A DNA stretch of 64,000 nt from CAZUXY01 sp964624235. GTDB lineage: Bacteria; Spirochaetota; UBA4802; UBA5368. Of this stretch, positions 44,125-52,799 are shown in pieces. Under the pieces are notes generated by a model. The model saw only the letters and a program-made list of their open reading frames with translations, was not told the origin of the DNA and ran no database searches. Position numbers and translations under genes: made by a program. The number at the start of each line of letters is the position of its first letter. Position 1 is the stretch's first letter. The stretch lies in assembly GCA_964624235.1 (NCBI GenBank), contig CAZUXY010000004.1, positions 1 to 64,000 of the forward strand, read 5' to 3'.

Positions 44125-45951
44125 TTATTTCTTAATCGCTTTCAAGAACTTATTGGAGATTTCCCTGGTCAATTCCAGTATTTTTTCTACCCTGAAACGG
44201 TCCTCATTTATTTCTATGATCATATGACGCGTTGCCGCTTCATGAAGGCTTTCCTCTGAAGGCCAGCGGTCCAGAAATCCCAGGTATCGATCATAAAAAT
44301 TCAGGACCCTGTTCGGAGTGAACTCAAGCTTAAGGCGGTTTTTCACCCCGAAGTAGAACAATTCCTCGATGTCCGTCCGTAACAGGTCCTCCGTTGAAAC
44401 CCTGGAAAACGGATAGCCCGAATGATAGTGTGTTTTGCCGATGCGGTATGATTCGGCCACCGGATCCAGCGCAAACGAGGCACTCAGCAGTTCTCGGAGA
44501 TACCCGCTGCTGAACAGCCTGGGTCTCCCTTCATCCAGTCCGGCCAGCTTGACCACGGGCAGGATGTTGAAGGTTTCTATCCGCCGATCCCCCGCAAGTT
44601 CCTTCGCGTAGCGGTATGCCCTGTGATTTTTGATTACATATTCACTGGGAAAGGTTACATCCAGCAGCGAATTGAGCCTCGCCTCTGAAAAAAACTTCAG
44701 TACCGCATCCTCATAATCATCAAGGTCTTCATTCAGCAGATACAGGGCGACAGGATAGAAACTCAACGAGGATGAATACAAAGCATCCACCCGGAGTTCA
44801 GTCGAATAAATCGCTCCGAACAGACCGGTAAGAATCACGGCGTCTTTAACATTGGTTTCACAGACCAGCGCCCTGCCGCTGCGTGTGGTCACCTGCGACA
44901 GTTCAAGGCCGCTCTCGGTCTCCGAATACTCACGGAGCTGCGGATAAAGGGATTTTTCCCTGTCCAGGTCGAGGTTTTCAAAAAGAAAGCCCCCCTCGTA
45001 GGTACCTGTTTTCCGTGCGTAGTGCTGGTTAAGGGTATAATAAACCCTCTGCCCTTCTTTCAGCACTTCGTCAAAATAACCGAAAAGCGTCTCACTGTCT
45101 TTTTCCTTTTTAATCAGGGCGAAAACAATATCGGAGAGTTCCATTACCCGGTCTCTCAGTGATTCATCCTGATGGGACAGGTCGATAATTATATAATTAA
45201 AGGTCCTGGAGAGTATGAAGAGGAGCGGTGACAGTATACCCGGATCTGCCTTTATCCTGGATCCAAAGGTAATATTCAAAAGCGACAGGTTCTCATCAAC
45301 CGCTTCAATACGGTCACGTATCAATTCTTCAGTGGAACCTTCCCTGTGAAACTTCTGGGAAACGGCGCCGGTGATTTTTTTCCCGAAATTGTTGAATACC
45401 GACGCGCCCTGGAAAGACATGTCAAGAACGATGGTTTTACCCGCCTTTCCGCAACAGGCCGCCAGCAACGATGTGAAAAGAGACTTCCCCGAATCATGGT
45501 AAGGGCTGCAGACGGTTATTATTTTGCACTTCATGCCGGCGTATTTTTTGCCGACATCCGTGATTTCAAATCCCATCTTTCCGATTATACGCAAAAATCC
45601 CCTCATACCCTTGAATGAACCGAGGAAAAACTTATATATCTCGGATCCTTCAAAAAGCAGAAGCTGCGAATCAACCAGCGCCTTGATAAAACCACGATGC
45701 CTGTTCACGGTAAAGGGAATGTCCCCGAAAAACGAACCGGGTGCGAGGTAGACGATATCGTTTTTACCCAGGGCCTCAATTTCGAACATACCGTTGATTA
45801 CTATTATGAACGAACCGAGTTTTTTAAGATCGAAGGTCTGTCCTTTGGAAATCAGGACGTTTCGCCCGAGTTCCCTCAAGTCGCCGAGTTCCCTGGCGGT
45901 ACAATGACGAAAAAAGGGAATATGCCGTAATATCCTGTTAATGCTGTCCAT
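44125..45951 (-). CDS. cNMP-binding, MinD-like P-loop, pseudo-patatin protein
   Basis: The 608 residues carry three parts. Residues 1-105 are a CRP-like cyclic-nucleotide domain. Residues 143-350 are a MinD/ParA-like P-loop domain, with HDSGKS at 152-157, VLDMSFQG at 175-182 and YIIIDLS at 253-259. Residues 360-545 follow the patatin pattern of neuropathy-target-esterase relatives (DVTFPSEYVI at 431-440, GDRRIETFNILP, SGYLRELLSASFALDP), but GxSxG reads SSSLS at 393-397 and the DG dyad position reads SG (HYHSGYP, 508-514). The order equals that of NTE proteins; here the P-loop is kept while the lipase looks dead. A regulatory ATPase is likely. Confidence 0.68.
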   Translation of the reverse strand: MDSINRILRHIPFFRHCTARELGDLRELGRNVLISKGQTFDLKKLGSFIIVINGMFEIEALGKNDIVYLAPGSFFGDIPFTVNRHRGFIKALVDSQLLLFEGSEIYKFFLGSFKGMRGFLRIIGKMGFEITDVGKKYAGMKCKIITVCSPYHDSGKSLFTSLLAACCGKAGKTIVLDMSFQGASVFNNFGKKITGAVSQKFHREGSTEELIRDRIEAVDENLSLLNITFGSRIKADPGILSPLLFILSRTFNYIIIDLSHQDESLRDRVMELSDIVFALIKKEKDSETLFGYFDEVLKEGQRVYYTLNQHYARKTGTYEGGFLFENLDLDREKSLYPQLREYSETESGLELSQVTTRSGRALVCETNVKDAVILTGLFGAIYSTELRVDALYSSSLSFYPVALYLLNEDLDDYEDAVLKFFSEARLNSLLDVTFPSEYVIKNHRAYRYAKELAGDRRIETFNILPVVKLAGLDEGRPRLFSSGYLRELLSASFALDPVAESYRIGKTHYHSGYPFSRVSTEDLLRTDIEELFYFGVKNRLKLEFTPNRVLNFYDRYLGFLDRWPSEESLHEAATRHMIIEINEDRFRVEKILELTREISNKFLKAIKK

Positions 45952-46130
45952 GGAGGGTGATATCCATCCCGTGCTCTTTTCAGCTTCTTCTATATGTTAC
46001 GGGTCCGGACCGTTCCCGTTGTTTACCGATCCAGATATACCGGATTCAGGACCGTGTTTGCAAGTCCCGTTAAGGGTTTGGTTTTTGAGTTAGTCCGCCT
46101 TGTACCGAGCGTGATCCCCATGGAAAGGCG

Positions 46131-47489
46131 CTAGTTTCCTGTTGCTTTGAGCAGCTTTGCTATATCGGCTTTTCCATAAAGTTCAATAGGCCGGGTATTG
46201 GAAAAATCGACGGCACTCTGTGAAAAATCACCTGAACTGATGATGATGATCCTGTTGGCGTTTTTCTGTTTCATACCCTCGTTCAGCCGCCTCAACAATT
46301 TATCCGATACCGTATCGGTGGTGCGCAATATTCTCAATATCCTGTTGGAGGCCCGCGTATTACGCCATTTGCCCTCGGACTCGGTGGCCAGTATTTCTAT
46401 CTCGGTATCACTGATGATTTCCACATCCAAAATGGTATACCCCATGGTTTCCGCCAGCTTTCGCGCCGTATGTTCAAACTGGGAGAGGCTTGCGATCATG
46501 AAGTCCTTGACCCTGTCATCCTGGCGGAACTCGGCATACGATTTGAGTTTTTCCTGTACATCTTTGAAGTTCCGGTTGACCGCCGCTATCTGTTCCCAGT
46601 TCCCTATCGCCGATTGCAAATCCCTCATGTTTTCCTGTGCGGAAGCAAGGTAATAACGGAGATTGAGTTCGGTTTCACTCCCCTTGCGCGCAAATTTCAG
46701 CCCCCGCTCAAACTCGACGACGGCTTTGGGATACAACTCCCGCTCGCTGTAACAGGTGCCTTTTGCGAGAAAGCACTTGACCTTGATATCATCGCTTTTC
46801 TGGGCGATTTCGAACTCCTTGATCGCCCACTCATAATCGCCCTGCTGGCGCAGCACCAGGCCCAGGAAATAATGCGCTTTCGAGTTTTCCGGTTCGATCT
46901 TTATCGTCTCAAGAAAAGACTGCTTGGCCTCGTTGTAATTGCCCGTTCGGTAATAAACCTGTCCCAGATAATAATACGACTGTTCGTGCCTGCTGTTGTT
47001 GGATATGCTTTTTCTCAGGTATATCGATGCCTTGTCGATCATGCCGGTTTCGAAGAAGATTTTACCCAGCTCGAAAAAATGCTCATAATTCATCTGGTCG
47101 ATCTTGGTAAGGATCAGGAATTCCTTTTTCGCGTCTTCAATCGCGTTTCGATCCTTGTATATTCTCGCCAGTTTGGTCCGAACATCCACTTCCCTTACCT
47201 TGTCATCGTATTTCCCCAGTTTAAGCACCTGGCGATATTCAAGAATGGCATACTGGACGTTGTCCTCTTTCATGTATGCCTCCGCCAGGAGATAGTGGGC
47301 ATAGACGTCACGGTCGTCTTTTTCAAGCAGTTCAGTCAGTTTTTTTATGGCAAGTTTGGTCTGTCCGATTTCGACCATTTTTGCGATTTCTTCGATTTTG
47401 CGGGGAAAAACATAGGTTGAAAAAATATAGAGGCCGAATATACTGAAGATCACGAAAAAAACAAAGATAATAACATAGGTAACGAGCAT
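46131..47489 (-). CDS. Membrane-anchored TPR protein with degenerate Mrr-like domain, paralogue
   Basis: A 452-residue paralogue of the protein at 39307-40875. One N-terminal membrane span (about 5-26), around eight TPR repeats to about residue 320, then an Mrr-like C-terminal domain that starts FEHTARKLAETMGY and ends IIIISSGDFSQSAVDF. Its acidic element reads SDTEIEI and the QxK place reads RILRT, so catalytic residues are lost here as well. Length is shorter than its paralogue by one TPR-like segment. The coiled-coil gene starts 32 bases upstream. Confidence 0.68.
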   Translation of the reverse strand: MLVTYVIIFVFFVIFSIFGLYIFSTYVFPRKIEEIAKMVEIGQTKLAIKKLTELLEKDDRDVYAHYLLAEAYMKEDNVQYAILEYRQVLKLGKYDDKVREVDVRTKLARIYKDRNAIEDAKKEFLILTKIDQMNYEHFFELGKIFFETGMIDKASIYLRKSISNNSRHEQSYYYLGQVYYRTGNYNEAKQSFLETIKIEPENSKAHYFLGLVLRQQGDYEWAIKEFEIAQKSDDIKVKCFLAKGTCYSERELYPKAVVEFERGLKFARKGSETELNLRYYLASAQENMRDLQSAIGNWEQIAAVNRNFKDVQEKLKSYAEFRQDDRVKDFMIASLSQFEHTARKLAETMGYTILDVEIISDTEIEILATESEGKWRNTRASNRILRILRTTDTVSDKLLRRLNEGMKQKNANRIIIISSGDFSQSAVDFSNTRPIELYGKADIAKLLKATGN

Positions 47490-47521
47490 TGTATTAATTC
47501 TCCGTCCGGGCCATCTAGAAT

Positions 47522-47839
47522 CTAATTACCATTTCTCTGCTCCCGGAGCCTGCGGTTCTGTTCCTCCAGTTGCCGTATTTTTTCAAATGCGTCCATCAAT
47601 TCCATCCTGCTGAGCTGTGAGGCGCTTTCCCTGGCCTTTGCCGTCTCGTTCGCCAGTTTAAGTTCTGAACGGGAGTACTCGATTATGGTTTCGTACATCT
47701 TAATTATCGTGCGGGCATTGTCCAGTTCCTTCTCGTTCAACTTGAGAACGTTTTCGTATCCGCTTACCATTTTCCTGTAATGTTCAAGTTCCTGCGTAAC
47801 CCGGCGGTATTCTTCTTTCAGGTTCTCAAGTTCATCCAT
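47522..47839 (-). CDS. Small coiled-coil protein
   Basis: A 105-residue protein that is almost entirely coiled coil, with heptad-like Leu/Ile spacing (ENLKEEYRRVTQELEHYR, FEKIRQLEEQNRRLREQ). No enzyme motif. I chose the ATG at 47839, with GAGG 7 bases upstream, over one 6 bases earlier. It heads the minus-strand block and lies near the TPR-Mrr-like paralogue, which may be its partner. Confidence 0.65.
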   Translation of the reverse strand: MDELENLKEEYRRVTQELEHYRKMVSGYENVLKLNEKELDNARTIIKMYETIIEYSRSELKLANETAKARESASQLSRMELMDAFEKIRQLEEQNRRLREQRNGN

Positions 47840-47987
47840 CGGCATACCTCTCTGCCGCCCAAACTCCTTGATAGAACGGGTAAGTCATCCACCAGTGCAC
47901 AATTTCACCCTTCCCGTTAAAAACCATTTGACAAAAAAAAAGATTTCCACCCATTATCCTTCCACGCGGAACATCCGCATGGCTGTC

Positions 47988-48060
<73 letters not shown>

Positions 48061-48155
48061 CATCACCTCTAAAATAATACATATCATCCTTGTAATGTCA
48101 AGATAAAACCACCCGGTTGTTTAAGGTCCGTCTGTACTGAATCACGTATACGGTT

Positions 48156-49370
48156 TTAAATCATATGAATGACCAAACCGCTGCGGAGTTTAGGTTCAAA
48201 CCATGTGGATTTCGGCGGCATCAGACTCCCTGCGTCGGATACTTCGATCAGATCATGTATCGAGGTCGGATACAGGGAAAACGCGACCCTGAAAGTGCCG
48301 TCATCAACCAGATTTTTAAGTTCCCCCGTACCCCTGATCCCGCCGATGAAATCAATACGGGGATCTTTTCTCGGATCGGATATTCCGAGTATCGGTTCCA
48401 GAACGCGTTTCTGTAATACTGAAACGTCAAGGCGACCCACCGGATCCCCTTCAACAATGAAACGCGGTTTCAGGCTGTACCAGCCGCCGTCCAGATACAT
48501 GCAGATTTGAGACCGCTTTTCGGGTACTGGATTCGAGGTCGCTTCGACGGTATAATCTTCCCCAACCCTGGCCAGGAATTCATCAACCGAGAGACCGTTC
48601 AGGTCTTTTACCACACGGTTGTACGCTAAAATCTTCAGCTGGTCATGGGGGAACACCACTGACAGGAACCATTCGTGTTCCCCTGCGCCGGCTCGTTTTC
48701 TTCTTTCCATTCCCACCCTGACCGCGGAAGCCGCGCGGTGATGTCCGTCGGCGATGTAAAGGTCTTTCGGCGCCAATAGTTTCCTGAACCCCTCTATCAA
48801 ACCGCCGTCACGGATTATCCTGATCACGTGCCGCACCCCGTCCGTTGCGGTGAAATCATACTCGGGTGTGATACCGGCCGCCTTCGTGTAAAGGTCCCTT
48901 CCCGCGCCGTCCTCGCGATAGAAAGTAAAGACCAGGCCGGTCTGAGCGCTGAGGACGTCCAGGTGCCTCATGCGGTCCCGTTCTTTGTCTTCGCGGGTAA
49001 GTTCATGTTTTTTTATAACGTCATTCAGATAATCGTCTATACTGAGACAGGCCATCAGCCCCGTCTGTTCCCTCCCGCCCATGATGAGCGTGTATAGATA
49101 CAACACAGGGTCCTTTTCCTTTTTCAATACGCCATCCGCAATGAACCGTTCCAGGTTGGCTTTTCCTTTTTTGTATACCGCGTCGTCGTAATGATCGATA
49201 TCGGACGGCAGGTCCACTTCGGGTTTCGAAATGTGGAAAAAACTCTTCGGGTTTTTATCGGCGATCATCCTTGCTTCTTCGGACGATACCACATCGTACG
49301 GAAGCTCCGCCACCATTGCCGCATCCGAAGGGGAAGGCCTGTAACCCTGAAATTCCTTTATCTGTGCCAT
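48156..49370 (-). CDS. DUF1015 family protein
   Basis: The 404 residues match the conserved DUF1015 family: an early GYRPSP and ELPYDVVSSEEAR, the central GLMACLSIDDYLN, ADGHHRAASAVR near 240, and a C-terminal FIGGIRGTGELKNLVDDG. The GHHR motif suggests a catalytic or metal site. The function is unsettled. I start it at the ATG at 49370 (GAGG just upstream); an in-frame start at 49499 adds 43 unconserved residues. The gene is single. Confidence 0.86.
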   Translation of the reverse strand: MAQIKEFQGYRPSPSDAAMVAELPYDVVSSEEARMIADKNPKSFFHISKPEVDLPSDIDHYDDAVYKKGKANLERFIADGVLKKEKDPVLYLYTLIMGGREQTGLMACLSIDDYLNDVIKKHELTREDKERDRMRHLDVLSAQTGLVFTFYREDGAGRDLYTKAAGITPEYDFTATDGVRHVIRIIRDGGLIEGFRKLLAPKDLYIADGHHRAASAVRVGMERRKRAGAGEHEWFLSVVFPHDQLKILAYNRVVKDLNGLSVDEFLARVGEDYTVEATSNPVPEKRSQICMYLDGGWYSLKPRFIVEGDPVGRLDVSVLQKRVLEPILGISDPRKDPRIDFIGGIRGTGELKNLVDDGTFRVAFSLYPTSIHDLIEVSDAGSLMPPKSTWFEPKLRSGLVIHMI

Positions 49371-49482
49371 GCTGCCTCGCCGGTTAAAAATTGTATCCGG
49401 CAATTCTGCGAATGAAAGAGTTTTTTGCAAGAAATTAATGCGTTGATTACAATGACCGGGATATTCCGTATGCCCGGGTTCT

Positions 49483-49508
49483 TGCGCCGGGCAATACAAC
49501 CCGGCGCA
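49483..49508 (-). terminator. GC-rich hairpin between greA and the DUF1015 gene
   Basis: A perfect 9-bp inverted repeat TGCGCCGGG/CCCGGCGCA with an 8-base loop lies about 130 bases after the greA stop. There is no T-run. A shorter palindrome AACCATGGTT lies nearby at 49522-49531. It is either a weak terminator of greA or a leader structure of the DUF1015 gene. Confidence 0.35.
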
Positions 49509-49641
49509 TCACCGTACACAAACCATGGTTGTGTTTGTGCCGTTGTTCAGGAATGAAGTTCATTGTAAACAGCAGATAACCGCGGATTAAGGAAAAAAAC
49601 GCTGTTACAGAAGGGGTTCCGGACGCCGCCTGCCGGTGGAT

Positions 49642-50124
49642 TCAGAACTCGTCGCCGTGGATGGTGACGAATTTTTCAACCACAAACTTTTTCTTTCCCG
49701 CCGGGACCGTCACCACCACCTCATCACCCTTAATTTTGTTCTGCAGGGCCTGCCCGTAGGGTGTCGAGATGGAAATCTTCCCATCGGCGGGTTTCACCTC
49801 ATTGGGCGCGACAAAGGTAAACACCATGGTGTCGTCGCTTTCAAGGTCCCTGACGGTAACGGTGGATCCGAAACCTATCCTGTCCCTGGGGATGTCGCCT
49901 ACGCTGAGGTTTTGAAGCTGGCTGAGCTGGCTTGAAAGCTGGGTAATACGGGCCTTCACGAATCCCTGTCGTTCCCTCGCGGCGTGATACTCGGCATTTT
50001 CCTTCAGGTCGCCGTATGCACGAGCCTCGGCGATGCGCCGCGGTATGTCCACTTTAAACTCATAGTTGAGCTGTTCCAGCTCTTCCTTTATGTGTTTTCT
50101 TTTCAGTTCCAGATCATCACTCAT
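49642..50124 (-). CDS. greA: Transcription elongation factor GreA/GreB family
   Basis: GreA rescues backtracked RNA polymerase by stimulating transcript cleavage. The 160-residue protein has the N-terminal coiled coil with tip acids Asp39 and Glu42 in YGDLKENAEY, and the C-terminal FKBP-like domain ending STPYGQALQNKIKGDEVVVTVP. Length is normal. It sits downstream of the recCBD unit beyond a hairpin (50176-50200), so it probably has its own promoter. Confidence 0.94.
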   Translation of the reverse strand: MSDDLELKRKHIKEELEQLNYEFKVDIPRRIAEARAYGDLKENAEYHAARERQGFVKARITQLSSQLSQLQNLSVGDIPRDRIGFGSTVTVRDLESDDTMVFTFVAPNEVKPADGKISISTPYGQALQNKIKGDEVVVTVPAGKKKFVVEKFVTIHGDEF

Positions 50125-50175
50125 TCCGCAGCTCCTTTCCTGAAATCACCCGCATAATTTTCAGTTAATAATACT

Positions 50176-50200
50176 TATCCCCCCGCTGACCGGGGGGATA
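50176..50200 (-). terminator. Hairpin between the rec unit and greA
   Basis: A perfect 10-bp stem TATCCCCCCG/CGGGGGGATA with loop CTGAC. On the minus strand it follows the small ORF that ends the recC-recB-recD-rseC run and precedes greA. AT-rich sequence follows but no pure T-run. Confidence 0.55.
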
Positions 50201-50255
50201 TGCCTTCTTGTGTTGTACAGTTCTTACGCCGATACGCGGCCGATTGATTCCGCCG

Positions 50256-50381
50256 TTACTGTTTATTGATCTTAATGATCAGTTTCACCTTTTTTTGCGT
50301 GTCTTTCTTGACGTCGAACCCGTCGTCCCTGAGAGTCTTTTCGATTTTATACGACGTAAGGTCAATTATTTTTTTTTCCAT
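50256..50381 (-). CDS. Small 41-residue protein downstream of rseC
   Basis: The frame gives a 41-residue basic protein beginning MEKKIIDLTSYKIEKTL and ending LIIKINKQ. It has a helix-like start (IDLTSYKIEKTLRDDG) and a lysine-rich end. No family known to me. It follows the rseC stop by 68 bases on the same strand and precedes the hairpin, so it would be the last gene of the rec unit. The ribosome-binding site is weak (GGA about 10 bases upstream). Regular codon use and the clean position support it; protein conservation would settle it. Confidence 0.45.
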   Translation of the reverse strand: MEKKIIDLTSYKIEKTLRDDGFDVKKDTQKKVKLIIKINKQ

Positions 50382-50449
50382 CGAGCACCGGTCCGTATTT
50401 TCTCACGCCTGCATCCCGTCATCAAACGGGAATCGGGACAACCGTCCCA

Positions 50450-50929
50450 TTATTCAATTTCGGCTTTTGCGGCGGTGGATTTAAAATTTTTTCCATCGTC
50501 TGGAATAATCCGTATCATAACGGGCTCATAAGTATTATGCCGCTGCCACATCCCGGACACCACACGAATTGCCGCAAAAGCGAGTATTAAACCGGCCAGT
50601 CCCCACAGCGCCCCGGAAAGGTCTTTATCCAGTCCTAAATAATGATGGAGCCTGAACCCCGCGGTGATGCCGCCGATCATCATAATCACCGGCACAAGAT
50701 ATAAAAGCAGCGAAATCCTTACGACCGCCTGCACCCTGACGACGAACTCGACCGCATCGCCCGGCCTCGCCATCAAGGTATTACCGACCCAGATTTTCCT
50801 TTTTCGGTCGTCGCCGCCCAGCATGCACGAATCTTTTAAGGCACAGGAACCGCATCCCGCATTGGGCGCCGCCGAGAGCAACGCCCTGTTCCCTCTGACT
50901 TCAATAACGGTGCCGCATTCACCCTGCAT
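50450..50929 (-). CDS. rseC: SoxR-reducing system/RseC family protein
   Basis: RseC is an inner-membrane protein that helps tune sigma-E or keeps SoxR reduced. The 159-residue protein has an N-terminal cysteine cluster (C5, C26, C29, C35 in CGSCALKDSC), followed by two membrane spans around 70-92 and 105-125. Its start overlaps the end of recD by 11 bases, which is unusual company for this family. A link with recombination is not known. Confidence 0.85.
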   Translation of the reverse strand: MQGECGTVIEVRGNRALLSAAPNAGCGSCALKDSCMLGGDDRKRKIWVGNTLMARPGDAVEFVVRVQAVVRISLLLYLVPVIMMIGGITAGFRLHHYLGLDKDLSGALWGLAGLILAFAAIRVVSGMWQRHNTYEPVMIRIIPDDGKNFKSTAAKAEIE

Positions 50930-52799
50930 CGCGCGTTTCCGCCTCCCCTTTTACGCCCCAAATACGGTCCCTGAGTCCCGACGCGCGGGCGGTTTTATTC
51001 ATCACGGCAGTTTCAAACACCTGCGGGGACGACCATATCTCCAGGAAACGGCGTGCGCGGGTTATTCCGGTATATATCAGTTCCCTGGTAAGCAGCGGAT
51101 AATGCTTTTCGGGCAGTACCAGCAGCACCCTGTCGAATTCCGATCCCTGGCTCTTATGTACGGTAAGACTGTAGGCCGTTTCGTGGGGGGGCAGCAGAGG
51201 GGTCGGCACTGTTTTAACCGATCCCTCGGGCGTCAGGAAGAAAGCCTTTATTCTTCCATCGGTCCCGTCCTTGAACGCTACCCCCATGTCCCCGTTGTAC
51301 AACCGCAACGCGTAGTCATTCGCCGATATAATCAGCGGCCGTCCGTGATACCATCGTTTCCTCGGATCGGCGAGACCGCGTTCCGCGAGTATATGCTCCG
51401 CCATTCTATTAATGTGCTCCACCCCGAAAGGCCCTTTACGCATGGCGGCCAGTATAACGAACCTGCCCAGGCTCCCTATCGCTTTTTCGGGTGTATCCAC
51501 CGAAATGTATTCTTCCAGATACTGTAGTATCCGCTCTTCCAGGCGCGTGCGGAGGTTCCCGCCGTGCACATCGCCGCGGAATCCGAGATCAGGGTAATCA
51601 CCTCCGGACAGGATATCGAGGGCCGCATGTCCGTCTCCCCGCCTGACCGACGCGGCCAGTTTGCCGATACCGCTGTCTAGACCGAAACGGTAGCTGGTTT
51701 CCAGCACCACCAGGGAATCAACCATAGGCGGTACATTGTGGTCTTTCCCGGCCGTCGCGTTTTTAGCGGCTTTTTCCCCCGTCCTTCGGCCCTCTGCGGC
51801 CACGCCTGGCGGCAAATCTCCCGGCGCCCCACTCCATGCGCAGATATCGCCGAACGCGGCCCCCGATTCGACCGATGAAAGCTGGTCGCGGTCGCCAATC
51901 AGGATTACTCGCGCTCCCGGGCGTATCGCCTGGAACAGTTTCGCGAGGAGCGGAAGATCCGCCATGGAGGTTTCATCGACTACCACCACGTCGTGCGGCA
52001 GAGGGTCTTCCCGGTTGCGTCGGAAATAGGGCGACCCCGTAATGCTTCCCAGCAACCGGTGGACCGTGGAAGATTCCAGCGGCGCCGATGACCTGACGTT
52101 TTCATCGCAGGGGATTTGCGCCATCGCGTCCCCTACCGCCTCCTGCAGCCGGCGCGCGGCCTTTCCGGTGGGAGCGGTCAGGGCGATCAGCGGCTGCTTT
52201 CCGCGCGCAAGAAACTGCTCTGCCAGAAGCACCAGTATCTTCGCCACGGTCGATGTCTTCCCGGTACCCGGTCCGCCGGAGATGACGCAGAACCTGCGCA
52301 ATACCGCCGTCATCGCCGCGATTCTCTGCCGGTCGGGGGAACCAGACCCCTCGGTGAATATCCGGCTGAGTCCGATGTCAAGCAGGTTCAGGTCCACATC
52401 GTCAGCCGCGAGCGCGGACCTTTCCAGGATTTCACCGGCCAGTATTTTTTCATAAAGATAATACCGGTAAAGGTAGAGCCTGCCCTTCTCGTCCATCACG
52501 AGGGGACGGCGGTCACCGCCGGTACTCACCACCGGGCTCTTGCGCAGAGACGAAATCCATTTTTTTTTGCCGGGGAGCGCAAATCCCTCCCCTTCCATCT
52601 CTACGAAATCAGAAAGCGGTCTGCCCGCCGCGAATGGCAGGTCGAGGCAGACGTCACCCCGCCCGGTCCGGTGGCTCACCAGGAGCGACGCGACACAGAG
52701 TTCCGGGTTCTCCTCACCCGCAAGCCGCAGCATGAACCGGGCAAAGGCGCGGTCCAGCGGTGTAAACCATTCAAGATATTTCTGTAAATCGCTTTCCAT
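50919..52799 (-). CDS. recD: Exodeoxyribonuclease V subunit alpha (RecD helicase)
   Basis: RecD is the fast 5'-3' helicase of RecBCD. The 626-residue protein has a Walker A GGPGTGKT at 175-182, a DEAD-like VVDETSMADL later, and a C-terminal YSLTVHKSQGSEFD and YTGITRARR typical of the family. Its ATG shares one base with the recB stop (TAATG type), and its end overlaps rseC. It completes a recC-recB-recD order on one strand. Confidence 0.94.
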   Translation of the reverse strand: MESDLQKYLEWFTPLDRAFARFMLRLAGEENPELCVASLLVSHRTGRGDVCLDLPFAAGRPLSDFVEMEGEGFALPGKKKWISSLRKSPVVSTGGDRRPLVMDEKGRLYLYRYYLYEKILAGEILERSALAADDVDLNLLDIGLSRIFTEGSGSPDRQRIAAMTAVLRRFCVISGGPGTGKTSTVAKILVLLAEQFLARGKQPLIALTAPTGKAARRLQEAVGDAMAQIPCDENVRSSAPLESSTVHRLLGSITGSPYFRRNREDPLPHDVVVVDETSMADLPLLAKLFQAIRPGARVILIGDRDQLSSVESGAAFGDICAWSGAPGDLPPGVAAEGRRTGEKAAKNATAGKDHNVPPMVDSLVVLETSYRFGLDSGIGKLAASVRRGDGHAALDILSGGDYPDLGFRGDVHGGNLRTRLEERILQYLEEYISVDTPEKAIGSLGRFVILAAMRKGPFGVEHINRMAEHILAERGLADPRKRWYHGRPLIISANDYALRLYNGDMGVAFKDGTDGRIKAFFLTPEGSVKTVPTPLLPPHETAYSLTVHKSQGSEFDRVLLVLPEKHYPLLTRELIYTGITRARRFLEIWSSPQVFETAVMNKTARASGLRDRIWGVKGEAETRDAG

